64,000 bases of DNA from contig CM057482.1 in the NCBI GenBank assembly GCA_030035585.1, forward strand, positions 51,023,501 to 51,087,500. Reading direction: 5' to 3'. The notes under the pieces were generated by a model. That model saw only the letters and a list, made by a program, of their open reading frames with translations. It was not told where the DNA came from and ran no database searches. Every line of letters begins with the position of its first letter. Position 1 is the first letter of the stretch. A program made the translations under genes and the position numbers. This stretch comes from Dugong dugon (lineage: Eukaryota; Chordata; Mammalia; Sirenia; Dugongidae). Positions 11,363 to 21,838 of the stretch are shown here, piece by piece.

Positions 11363-12016
11363 AAAGGTCAAAGACTACAGCCTTCGGTATGGATTATACC
11401 TGAACCTAAAGAAAACAAAAATACTCCCAACTGGGCCCATAAACAACATCATGATAAACGAAGAAGAAACTGAAGCTGTCAATGATTTCATTCTACTTTG
11501 ACCAAAAATCAACGTCTGTGGAAGCAGCAGTCAAGAACTCAAGTGACATATCGCGTTGGGAAAATCTTTCGAGTTTTAAAAAGCAAAGACGTCACTGTGA
11601 TGACTAAGGTACACCTGACCCAAGCCATGGTCTTTTCCATCAACTCATATGCATGCGAAAGCTGGACAATAACAGGAAGACAGAAGAATTGATGCATTTG
11701 AACTGTAGTGTTGGCAGAGAATACTGAATATACCATGACTGCAAGAAGAACACTCCTGAGAAGCAAGAATGGCAAGAAGTTGGCTTGCTTACTTTGGACA
11801 TGTCATCAGGAAAGACCAATCGCTAGGAAAGGACATCCTGTTTGGTAAAGTAAAGGGTCAGCGAAAACGAGATAAATCCTCAATAAGATGGACTGACACA
11901 ATAAATAAGCAATGGACTCAAGCATAGCAATGATCATAAAGATGGTACAGGACCAGGCAACATCTCGTTATCCATAAGGTCACCATGAGTCTGAGTCAAC
12001 TCAAGGGCACCTAATA
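11363..12016 (+). mobile_element. RTE 3' part
   Basis: A sense RTE, starting at the equivalent of 'AAAGACTACAGCCTTCGGTATGG' (just after the reverse transcriptase catalytic box). It continues through GTCAATGATTTCATTCTAC, the segment encoding LTQAMVFSI (11600-11640) and the GHVIR motif region near 11800, to the 3' tail ending CTCAAGGGCACCTAATAATAACATG. Frames are broken. Its 3' end is fused to a palindrome. Confidence 0.9.
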
Positions 12017-12162
12017 ATAACATGTATCTCCAGCCCAAAGTGCTGTCAGCATCCCGGCCTTGCTCATCAGTCCTCCCTGCAGTGTCCTGGGAGGGAGGTG
12101 TAGCCGAGCAAGGCCAGGATGCTGACAGCATTTTGGGCTGGAGATACATGTTATTGTTAGGT
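12009..12162. repeat. 57-bp-arm palindrome with 40-bp loop
   Basis: The left arm (12009-12065) and right arm (12106-12162) are reverse complements with 3 mismatches in 57, all transitions. The outer bases of both arms are the RTE tail ACCTAA(T/C)AATAACATG, followed by GTATCTCCAGCCCAAA. The 40-bp loop itself holds a smaller stem (TCCTCCC / GGGAGGGA). Read on either strand the sequence begins ATGTATCTCCAGCCC, so mirrored open frames appear. The structure could fold into a long hairpin. Confidence 0.95.
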
Positions 12163-13045
12163 GCTCAGAATACAGCATGGCACACAACACACAGACAATG
12201 CTGGTGGGAATATTGATACAAACGTCACAACAGGCAGCAACTCAAAATGGCAGCCAACAAAGGTTGAGATGACTTCATGGCCACAGATGTACTTACTCAA
12301 GCAAACTGTGTAGTTTGTGAAGCCAAGGTGGTCACAGTGCCAACAGCCACCAGACAGAGTGTCCTCTGTGAGTCAGCAACACCACCCTGCCCTGGGTGCT
12401 CATGGCCAGAGCAAGAGTGCAGGAGGAGGAGCTACAAGCTAGGTGCAAAGGGACGAGAAGGACGTCACAGGTGAAAGGGGCAGGGAAGGTATGCCAGAGG
12501 GAGAGGCGGGCGAAGGAGAGGAGGCACTCCGGGGGACTCTGGGATGATGGGTAAGGTGTCTGGAGCGCCATATTGGCAGTGATGCCACAGAATATCCTCC
12601 CATAATTTGGGGCTGCAAGGATGGAGGACTGACACACAAAGGAGTTGTTCATAGGCATGGTTTCCCTCTGCTCACTCTTCTTAAAGTTCTTTGTTGTCTG
12701 CTAAAACTGAAACCGTGTAACATATTATACGTAAACACTCAGGTTGTTCGTGTCTGGTTTTAAAAGTCTAGCTCCTTCTATCTACAGGAAGAAAAAACAT
12801 CTCATCTAGATAATGTATCCTTACCAATTAAATTTATATAGATCTTAGCATCCTATTTGGATTTCGGTACTCTGCTTTCATTTAGAAAATATAGTTTGTA
12901 TCTAAATATAAATAAACATACATTGTAATGGCAAAATTTAATTATCCCACACTAAATTAAACGTAATCTTGATTTTGATATTATTGTTCCAGCAATAAAA
13001 TAAGCCATGAGTCAATCAATTAAAAGTTCTCCTTGAAAACTGCAC
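12163..13045. other. Unassigned sequence, no gene seen
   Basis: GC-moderate to 12660, then sharply AT-rich (12700-13045). No repeat family or coding motif is recognised. The minus frame at 12332-12658 (108 codons) has no motif. Confidence 0.35.
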
Positions 13046-13496
13046 TATAACGTATCGCTTTCTTAACTTTTTACTGAAATATAATACACATACAGAAAAG
13101 CTCCATATCATAAATGGAACTCATCCATGCAAACAATCACCCAGATCAAGAGACGGACCATTATCAGCACCTCCAGAAGCCCTGCGTCCTCTAGTCACCA
13201 TCTCTCAAGGACAACTTGACTTCCAACACCATGGACTAGAGGTGCCTGTTGACCTTCATATAAATGGAATTATGAAGCGTGGACTCCAATGTGCAGGTTT
13301 TTTCACCCAACATTATGTTGCAAGACTCATCTGTATTGTTGCACGTAGTTGTTGACTGTTCATTCTCATTGCTGTATGTATAGTTATTTCAGGCGTGAAG
13401 AAACCACCATTCACTGGTCTATTCTCCTGCAGACAGACATCTGGGTTGTTTGCAGTTTGGCATTTACACTCTTGTGTATGTCCTCTATGGCTATAT
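13046..13496 (-). mobile_element. Old L1 3' UTR, antisense (part 1)
   Basis: AACTTTTTACTGAAATATAATACAC and the following CATATAAATGGAATTATGAAG are the reversed 3' UTR text of old L1 families. The fragment resumes after the LTR at 13,931. Confidence 0.65.
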
Positions 13497-13930
13497 TAGT
13501 GTCCTCTGGCTGCTATAACAAATTACCATGAACTGTGTGGTTTGAGACAACTGAAACGTATTCTCTCACAGTTCAGGAGGCCAGAAGTCCAAAATCAATT
13601 TCCTGGCCTAAAATCTGGGTGTGGGCAGGGCTGCATTCCCTCTAGAGGCTCTAGGGGAGAACCCTTTCCTTGCCTCTTCCAGTGCCATCACTCCAGTCTC
13701 TGCCTTCATCTTCACACTGCCTTCTCCTCTGTATGTGTGAAATTCCCCTCTGCCTCTCGCTTATAAGGACACTTGTGATGGTATTTAGGGTCCACTCAGA
13801 TAATCCAGGATAATCTCCTCTTGCTAAGTGCCTTAACTTAATCCCATCTGCAAACAATTTATAAGTTAATACTCTCAGGTTCCAGGGATTAGCACCTGAC
13901 ATCTTTCGGGGCAATCATTCAGCCCATTCC
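13497..13930 (-). mobile_element. MLT1-like solo LTR, antisense
   Basis: GTCCTCTGGCTGCTATAACAAATTACC, then CAGGAGGCCAGAAGTCCAAAATC, GGCTCTAGGGGAGAACCCTTTCC and CACTTGTGATGGTATTTAGGGTCC are diagnostic wording of MLT1-type MaLR LTRs read in reverse. It is inserted in the antisense L1 that continues on both sides. It is ancient, with no coding sequence. Confidence 0.8.
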
Positions 13931-14325
13931 AGTGGCCAAATGCACACATTTCAGTCAGGTGTATAGCTCGGCATTGGCTTGCTGGCCAGAGGGCCTGTGA
14001 ATATTTTAACTTTGGTAGATATTGCCAAACAGCTTCCCAAGGCAGTTGTACAAATTTATACCCCAATCTGCAATGTGAGTTCCAGTTGCTCCACATTCTC
14101 ACCAATACCTGATGTTTTCTGCTCTTCTGATTGTAGCCATGCTGGTGGGTGTATAATGGTATCACATTTAAGATTTATTTTGCATCTCCCTGATGACTGA
14201 TGGAGTTGAGTATCTATTCATGTCTATTGAACATCTGTTTTCCTTTTCTGTGAACTGTCTGTTCTTTTGTTTTTTCTGTTAGGTTGTCTGCCTTTCTGTT
14301 GTTGACTGTATGTGTATTTTTTTAA
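13931..14325 (-). mobile_element. Old L1 3' UTR, antisense (part 2)
   Basis: GCCAAACAGCTTCCCAAGGC, TCTCACCAATACCTGATGTT and 'TCTGATTGTAGCCATGCTGG' are conserved L1 3' UTR strings in reverse orientation. It completes the element interrupted by the MLT1-like LTR. Confidence 0.75.
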
Positions 14326-14960
14326 GATAAGTAACTTGTTAAAATATTGTCCATCAAGAAAAATCATTAGATGTCAGGACCTGTGATGTAAGATCCAACT
14401 ATCTCCGTGTGATCAGTTGATACGGATTCTAGAAAATTAAATGCCATAATGGACTCCAGGCCTACCTTAGCTTGAGCAATTTTCAATAAGGAATATGCAT
14501 GAGAGCTTGAGGGTCATGTCAGCAATCAAGTTGAATGGGACAAAAATCAGTCACAAATTAATGTATTATGTCTCCATTTACTTCCTTGAACTCAAAATTA
14601 ATTTCACCTAAAGGATGCCCATTGGGACAATACGCTCTGTATTTCTACAAATACATGTGGCTTTTACAGGATGTTTCTGGCTCAGTATGTGCCTCCAGGA
14701 GTAGCCACTGTTCACCAAGTTGGCACAGGGACAATACCTGTCCCCCAAGACTACAGCGTGTGCTCTTTGCTGGGATTTCAAGTGTGAGCACAGAGAGGTA
14801 GCACCGCCACCAACACACGGGATGCCTTTGCAAACCTAGGACAGAATCTCACCCTCACAAATCTACAACTGTGTCATCTCTCACTTTCCTGAATTTTTGT
14901 TTCAAGTTTTAAGAAAATGCCAAGGCTTTGTGTTCTGTAAGTTATGCTTGGTTAATATAT
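14326..14960. other. Unassigned sequence, no gene seen
   Basis: AT-rich then mixed DNA with no recognised repeat or gene. Confidence 0.35.
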
Positions 14961-15056
14961 GAAAAGGAGCCCTGGTAGCACAATAGTTAAGTGCTTCGCT
15001 ACTAATCGAAAGGTTGCTGGTTTGAACCCACCAGCGGCTCCATAGAAGAAAAGACG
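14961..15056 (+). mobile_element. AfroSINE, 5' part only
   Basis: A clean tRNA-like head: AGGAGCCCTGGTAGCACAAT, GCTACTAATCGAAAGG, then the B box GGTTGCTGGTTTGAACCCAC and CCAGCGGCTCCATAGAAGA. The body and RTE-like tail are absent, so it is truncated at its 3' side, which is unusual for a retroposon and suggests later deletion. Confidence 0.9.
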
Positions 15057-15135
15057 GGAAGTGTAAATATTAGGTGTTTGACGAAAACCAGCAAGAGCAC
15101 AAGCCTCTTGACCTTCTCCTCTGACTGATGTGCAC

Positions 15136-15330
15136 TCCTCAGCACCGCGCACGCCATAACTCAGCACCACACTGCCCTCCTCATCACAGCACCTTGCGCC
15201 TCACCACTGCACCGGGCACGCCGCCCCTCACCACCGCACCACGCACATGCGCCTCAGCACTGCACGGGGCACGCCTCCCCTCACCACCGCACCATGCACA
15301 TGCACCTCAGCACTGCACAGTGCACACAGC
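15136..15330. repeat. 53-bp tandem repeat, CACC/CAGCAC-rich
   Basis: Units begin GCGCCTCA at 15196 and 15249 and GCACCTCA at 15302, a period of 53 bp, with a more degraded copy upstream from about 15143. Each unit has two sub-blocks of the form CTCA(C/G)CAC(C/T)GCAC. It is CpG-containing and C-rich. Confidence 0.85.
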
Positions 15331-15514
15331 TCCTCCTGGCCTGGGGCAGCCACGTACGCCTTGTGGGCAGCAGAAAGGTTAACACACACAGCTTCCTGCC
15401 CATCACATGGGCTGCAGCTCTCTTCCTTCAATCATGGTTTCTAATTAGCCCAACAACTGGGAGGGCTAGTCCACTCACGAGCCTAGAAGTAACACAGAAA
15501 GCACTGAAAATTGT

Positions 15515-15665
15515 TGCCACTGAGTTAACCCCAACTCATGACATCGCATGTGTGTCAGAGCAAAACTGTACTCCACAGGGTTTCAATGGCGTTTTCAGAA
15601 GCAGAGACGTCTCTGGGTGGACTCAAAGCATTAGCCACGTTCACACACAAATTCCTGGCAGGTAG
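15515..15665 (-). mobile_element. AfroSINE-type SINE, antisense
   Basis: GTTAACCCCAACTCATGACATCGCATG, then CTCCACAGGGTTTCAATGGC and TCTGGGTGGACTCAAAGCATT are the reversed tail, middle and B-box regions of the same SINE variant as the copies at 21645 and 33857. Confidence 0.85.
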
Positions 15666-17097
15666 TGATCAGGGCCCAGCCATGGTCCTCGTGGGAAGGA
15701 ATGGGGACCCCCATCCCATACCAGAGCAAGAAACAGGCTGAATGCATCTCCAGAAAGGAGAGCACTTCTCTATGAAACTGGGATTTCTGATGCTTCACAT
15801 TATTGTATAAGAGATGTTTGCTAACCCTTCAGCCCCTGACAATGAACAGCCACTGCCGTCCATCTGGGGCTGAAAGGAGAAAGAAAGGGCAGGAGCTGTG
15901 GGCACCCTGCGGTATCTGCACTCCCCAGAGGAGGTGTCCAAATATATTCTCAGAGCCCACCATCCTGCTGAGGCCTCCAGAAACCAGCTTCCTGCAGGCA
16001 GGTGCCTTGGTTCCTTTGTACTGTCAGCTGCCGCTCTGCCGCCCTCCCTTCCCCATCCCCTCCAATGCCCTTCCAGGCACTGAGGAGGCTGCAGCTCCTT
16101 TCCCGACAGACCAGGGCTCCATGTCAGGATGGGCTGTGTGCTGGGACCGAAAAGGTGGCAGGACGGCCGCGTGATGGGCAGGGAGGACGCATGTCAGCCA
16201 GCAGCCCCGCCACCGCCACCATCTGTGCTCTCTCACAGGCACGTCTTAGTTCCACCGACAACTGGACAAGGCTTTTCTGTTCTTGCGGTTCCGCTTTTCA
16301 AAACATCAGCAGAACTTCAGAGGTTAACTCTATGGGAACAAATTAATAATGTGATTTATGGTTTGTCATGGATTTTGTTGTTCTTGTAGGAGAACAGTGG
16401 CAATTTAATCTAGAAAGCCTGTCAATCTCTAAAGGGTAAAATTAAACATCCACGCTAGCAAGTCTGGCGCCTCGGCGGGACAGAACATAGTGGAGTGTGA
16501 GGCTCCCTGGAGGGCACCGGGCCACAGTCCCAGGTCCTTGAGGGCCAAGCGGCCTGCCCCGCCCCTCGTCTTGCCCCCTCGCAGTTCTCCAGCTGGAAGC
16601 TTGGCTATGGAAACACTCCTAGAGCGTGCCTGCTTGTCGGTGTGTGTGGTTACTACCCACCTGCTCTGCTCCCCGCCCACAGCAACGGCTCCCCAGGGCC
16701 ACCCAGGGCAGCTGGAGCTGAGAGCCCCATCTCCAGCTCTGGCCTGCAACGAACCACATGATCCTGCCCACACCCAGCCCCACTGTACCCAGGTGTCCCC
16801 TGCTGCAGCCCCCCACCCCACCCAGGCTAGCTCTGCTCCTAGAGGGCTCCTCTAGTCAGTTCTGAGGGGCAAGGCCACCATCCTCCCAGGCTGGGGTCCA
16901 GGACCTGTCCCACCTGCCTTGGGGCACTCACACCTCCCTGCATGTGCTCTCTCGGGCCCTCTGACCCAGGGCCAGAGTGGGGCTCTGATGCCTTCCCACA
17001 TTTTCCAGCAGCCCCTCTCAGGCCCTCCTTCTGACCCCACCCAGCTCTAAACGGTGAATATGAAAGATGGTACACACCAGGCACTCAGAAAATACCT
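15666..17097. other. Unassigned GC-rich sequence
   Basis: About 1.4 kb of GC-rich unique-looking DNA. Open frames to 130 codons occur on both strands (16429-16821 minus, 16490-16855 plus) and overlap antisense. None has a motif. No repeat is recognised. Confidence 0.35.
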
Positions 17098-17400
17098 GCT
17101 GAGTGGATGCATGGGTGAGTGGGTGGGTGAGTGAGTGTAGGGATGGATGGATGGATGGGGTAGATGGGTGTGTAGGTGAATAGGTGAGTGGGTAGATGGG
17201 TGGGTCGGTGGGTGGATGGCTGGGTGGGTGGGTGGATGGAAGGAAGAAAGAAAAAATGGCAGGAAGGATGGAAAGATGGGTGGGTGGATGGATGGGGGGG
17301 TGGATGGATAGGTGGAGGAAGGATGGTTATAAGGGTGAGAAGGAAAGAGAGAGGGAGGAGTGGGTAGGTGGGTGGATAGACAAATGGGTAGACGGGTGGA
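17098..17400. repeat. GGAT/GGTG-rich simple repeat
   Basis: A 300-bp purine-rich degenerate tetranucleotide array mixing GGAT, GGTG, GTGA and GAAG units (for example GGATGGATGGATGG at 17142). Its length is likely to be polymorphic. The Gly/Trp/Met-rich frame it produces is an artefact. Confidence 0.95.
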
Positions 17401-18384
17401 CAGAAACTCTCCTGGTAAAGGGGCTCATGGGTAAGTAAAATGGAGGCCTCTCCACACCCATGCCCAGTGCTGGCACTACAGAGTCCCAGAGGACTTGTGT
17501 ATCAAAGGACTGAACACTGAAGAACAAAGAGTAAGGTTGTTATCTAAATGCCTGCCCCCCCCTTCATTTCCATTATTAGATAACAATCCCACATGATGGA
17601 TAAAAGAAGCAACCTGTACAGAGAGGTAAGGCAGGATTCCTAAAGCAGTGGGGGCAGGGGCAACTGCCAGATCCAAGGGGTCTCCCCAGGCAGCTCCGCA
17701 CAGGAAGTAAATGCAAGTCAGAGGTACCTCTGCCTCTGGCTATAACACATCAACAGCAGCAGCACCAGTTATTACTCCTGATTAAGCACAGACCAGCCTA
17801 TGATCAAGACAAAAACCATTACTTAATAAAATGCAATTAATTTAGAAGCTGAAATCTGTTAAAGCCCAGTACCCATGGGAGAGACACCTTCGGAAGTTCT
17901 TGATCTGGAGGGGCTTCTGTTCTCAGTTTCCAACCAAAGAAAAAGCAAAAGACACCCCGTAAGAACCAAAGGCAGACCACACATCCACCCTGCGGTGCTC
18001 TACAACACACCCCACTCCAGCTGCCCAACCCCTGATACCCCAAGGGCAGAGAAAGACCACAGGTAACATCTTCATGGTATGTGTGCACAAGGAAAGCCAC
18101 GTCTAGGAGGGGCTGTGGGTCAGGAAAGCTGAGGTGGAGCCCAATGTCATCCATGGAGAAACAGCCATCAACACAACCGACTCGGTCCTGCCTCATGGGC
18201 TCACAGTCTAGCAGTAAGGCCAGGCGGGGCAGCACTAGGACCCACGGCCAGAATCCATCCATCCATCAGTCTGCTGCCAGCTTTCACCAGTATCAGCCAG
18301 AACAGCTAGAGAGGCCAAGAGCTTGCAGACAAGGTGGGGAGCAGACAGACACACACACAGTGTCTAACCCCAATGGCCGGCACG
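17401..18384. other. Unassigned sequence, no gene seen
   Basis: No repeat or gene recognised. The minus frame 17837-18262 (141 codons) is motif-free. Confidence 0.35.
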
Positions 18385-18560
18385 GACCAAGTACTGTACC
18401 ATAACAAAGTGCTCACGCACATTTTATCTCATTTCATCCTCCCAGCAACTTGGATGCTGCTGAGGAAGGAAGCACTGGCAAACATGTGGCCTTCTTGCAG
18501 TGAGTTAGTCAAACCCTGAGAAGTTCACTCTGTTTGCCCAGAGGGTGGAGGCAGAGTTTG
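18385..18560 (-). mobile_element. MIR-like fragment
   Basis: CACATTTTATCTCATTTCATCCTCCCAGCAAC and the following GAGGAAGGAAGCACTGGCAA resemble the reversed 3' half of MIR. Decayed, so only moderately certain. Confidence 0.5.
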
Positions 18561-19351
18561 GCGTTGTAGAGCTTCTGGCCCTAACACAGGCCCAGCGTCA
18601 CCCCACTCCACCCAGGACAGCTGTCACAGCTCTGGATAATAAGGACAGATGTTAGAGCACATGGCTCACTTACCGCACCAGAAGACTGAGAAACATAAAT
18701 TCTGCTTTATGTGAACAATACACACACACCTACCAGACCTGAGAAAGCCATCACCCCTAAACACAGCCATTCGCTAAATTAACAATTTTCCTATTTTTGA
18801 AACAATCGATTTTTCCAAGACAATTTATAATCAAACCACCTGGGGGAAAATATAAACTATATATTTTTACTAAATTAACAGTGCATACAATTCTGAGAAA
18901 TTTATATTTAGAGCTGGCTTGCCAGGAATCAATTCCTGGAATAGAAAGCCAGACAAAAAATATATATACCCCACCTGCAAACTCTAAATGTCAATGTTGT
19001 TTTCCTATTCACTGACAACTTACTAACTAGAGTTTATGCAGAGCCAAATACCAGAGCATTTCAGAGCCAGACCTCTCTTTGCACAGTTGATTCTAGGGAC
19101 AGAAGTATAAAGACTCCATTTTCACTTCAAAGGCAAAAAGGAAAACGCGTTATGGACCCATCCATGATTTTTGCTGTTTTCCTGGATTGCAAGACCCAAG
19201 CCCTGTCCCCATCCCCATGAAGAGCCCTAGGTCATCTGTGGTGTCTGCACTGCTGTGGCCATCCACCAGCCAGCGTTCCCATCAGCACTCATTCTATCCA
19301 GACAACTGATCACTAGCCATCAGATTCTCTAAGCACGGGTTGAAAATGAAC
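18561..19351. other. Unassigned sequence, no gene seen
   Basis: Mixed, partly AT-rich sequence without a recognised element. Confidence 0.35.
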
Positions 19352-19950
19352 CTTTGCACCTGGATCAACAATCAATGTCCATGGAAGCAGCAGTCAAAAA
19401 TATGAAACAATATATTGCATTGGGCAAATCTGCTGCAAAAGACTTCTTTCAAGTTTTAAAAAGCAAGATGCCACCTTGATAACTAAGGTGCACCTGACCC
19501 AAGCCACGGTATTTTCAATCACCTCATATGCATGTAAAAGCTGGACAATGAAAAATGAAGACAGTAGAAGAATGGATACATTCAAATTGTGGTGTTGGAG
19601 CAAACTATTGAAAATACCATAGACTGCTGAAAGAGAGAACAAATCAGTCTTAGAAAAAATACTACTAGAATGCTCCTTAGAAGCGAAGATGGCAAGACTT
19701 CAGCTCACTTACTTTGGATATGTCATCAGGAAAGATCAATTGCTAGAAAAAGACATCATTTACGGTAAAATGGAGAGTCAGTGAAGGTGAGGGAGGCCCT
19801 CAGTGAGATGGACTGACACAATAACCTCAACAATTGACTCAAACACAGCAACAATCATGAAGATAGTGCAAGACTAGGCAACATTTTGTTCTATTATACA
19901 TAAGGTAGCTATGAATCGGAGCCAACCTAAGGCAACTAACAACGTGTCAC
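19352..19950 (+). mobile_element. RTE 3' part
   Basis: A sense RTE from CCTGGATCAACAATCAATGTCCATGG through the region encoding LTQATVFSITSYACKSW (19490-19550), the degraded GYVIRK motif near 19,720 and the 3' tail GGCAACTAACAACG. The frame is broken. It is 5' truncated, downstream of the reverse transcriptase core. Confidence 0.92.
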
Positions 19951-20399
19951 ACGAGTGATCCTAAATCCTAATCGTGCCCACCCAGTTTAAAAACCAATCC
20001 ATGCAAAATGGGCCCTAGTGGGACACAGTGAGAAACCATGGGTATCCCAGCAGGGCCACCCAACAGCAATGTGTCCTCAGGCAAGTCACCACTCCAGCTG
20101 CTCACTTCCTCACTGTGAGATTAAGCTATCAAGACCTGCCTCTTGGGTTTCGCACAAAATTATTTAAAATAGTAAACACAGAGGAACAGAACTTGACAGA
20201 GAGAAATGCTCAACAGTGTATGTTTTAATTCTAGTGGATTCTCCACCAAAACCCACCCTCAAATGTCGGAGTGCTTCAATTTTCAGAAAACTCCATGATG
20301 AAATCATTTCTGCAGTTAGTATATGCAGGACACCCAAGCACATACTTTTTTCTCCTTAATTTTGACCCTTCAAACACAAAACCACAGATGTAGCACCTT
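19951..20399. other. Unassigned sequence, no gene seen
   Basis: No repeat, RNA gene or coding motif recognised. Confidence 0.35.
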
Positions 20400-20740
20400 A
20401 ATCAGAACAACACTTCATAGTTTTGGAAGCACCTACACCACTCTTCCAGCTCCCAGTAAAGTAAGAGAAGCCACGTGTCTGAGGCCACGCAGGCGTCCCA
20501 TGAAGCCCTTGCTGTCATGATGATATTGCCCATCAGTATATGCTACCCACACAAGTTCAGTACCGTGCCTTGTGCATGCCTCAAAACAACTGTGGGCAAG
20601 AGGTATAATGTGCATGTTACAGACACAGAAAAAGAGTCCCCGGGCTGTGATTTGCCCGAGGCCCAGACACTAGTGGCAAAGCCAAGTACGAATCCAGATA
20701 TTGTTACTCCAAAGGTCACCCTCATTCCCTACTCACGCTG
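20400..20740 (+). mobile_element. MIR-like/ancient SINE region
   Basis: AGACACAGAAAAAGAGTCCCCGGGCTGTGATTTGCCCGAGGCC and 'AAGCCAAGTACGAATCCAGATATTGTTACTCC' resemble the exonised-looking MIR/L2 wording 'gaggctcagagaggttaagtgacttgcccaaggtcacacagc…gctgggattcgaacccagg'. Decayed. Confidence 0.45.
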
Positions 20741-21324
20741 CCTTTCTCATAAAACCAGCGTCTCTGGCAAAGCCAGCACACAAGCAGGGAGAGGAGCGGG
20801 CAGAGGGAAGGTTCAGGAAGGACAGCTGGCAAAGGGACGGACAATGGCTGGGAGCCTCAAGACCAAGCAGTCTCTGATGTGAGGTTTCACGCTAGTTTAG
20901 AGACGCCCAGATAGAGGAGGAAGGGGACCTGGGCGGGAGGGTGCCTCATTTCCAAGGCATCCACGCCCGCAGGGACTGTAGGGATAATGCAGAGCTGGCT
21001 CTGGTGCAGGGGTGGCCAAACTGCAGACAACTCAAACCAAATGAAAATATAAAAAGGAATTCTTGTGAGGAATCAGCACACCCGCTGTCCCAGCCATGCT
21101 CTCTTCCGGCCTACATTAAAATGGGTTTGCCCTGTGCAGTTCCACAGCTACATCCAACTGCCCACTGAGCATGAGGTTCTGGGTGAAGCTTGAGAAGGGA
21201 TCCTCTGAGAATGCAGCTTGGACCAGAGACAGACGTGGAAGAGCAGGGAGAGCAGGAGGGGGAGGCAAGCATGTGCTCCAGGGAAAATGACGCTCCTGGG
21301 GTCGGTCTCACTGACTCATCCAAC
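20741..21324. other. Unassigned sequence, no gene seen
   Basis: GC-moderate DNA, no recognised feature. Confidence 0.35.
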
Positions 21325-21640
21325 AAGGGGCACTGAGGGCCTCCTCCATGCCAGGCACTGTTCTAGCTGCTGGGGATACAGAAGTGGAAAAGTCCTTGCA
21401 TTTAAGCGATAAGTGACAGAAAACAAACAAGTAAATAACACACTGAACGTTAAGTACCAAGAAGAAACACAAAGGAGAGCTAACAAGAAGGGTAGGGATA
21501 TTCATGTACGTTGGTGGTCAGGGAGTTGGCATATAAAGAGAGAACTGAAACAAGTGAGGGAGCAACCCGTGTGGACATCTGGAGGAGGCACATGCCAGGG
21601 AGCGGGACCAGCAGGTGCAAAGGCCCTGAGCAGAAACCAT
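21325..21640 (+). mobile_element. Ancient interspersed repeat, family not assigned
   Basis: CATGCCAGGCACTGTTCTAG, GCTGGGGATACAGAAGTGG, GTGAGGGAGCAACCCGTGTG and CAGGTGCAAAGGCCCTGAGC in this order are wording common in mammalian genomes. It is clearly a repeat, but I do not assign a family name. It continues after an inserted SINE (GCAGATCTGAAGACCAGGAG at 21857). Confidence 0.55.
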
Positions 21641-21838
21641 CACCACCACCAGCTGCCATCAAGATGGCTCCAACTCATGGCGACCCCATAATGTCAGAGC
21701 AGAACTGTGCTCCACAGGGTTTTCAGTGGCTAATTTTTCAGAAGTAGATCACCAGGTCTTTCTTCCAAGGTGCCTCTGGGTGGACTCAATCCGCCAACCT
21801 TTGGGTTAGTGGCCAAGTGCATTAACCCAGCGACACTG
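21641..21838 (-). mobile_element. AfroSINE-type SINE, antisense
   Basis: CTGCCATCAAGATGGCTCCAACTCATGGCGACC, CTCCACAGGGTTTTCAGTGGC, AGTAGATCACCAGGTCTTTC and TGGGTGGACTCAATCCGCC, ending at the tRNA-like head GTGCATTAACCCAGCGACACTG. It is inserted in the ancient repeat at 21325. Confidence 0.9.

Noticed and set aside
17098-17400. Trp/Gly/Met-rich frame in the GGAT/GGTG array
   Set aside because: It is the translation of a simple repeat.
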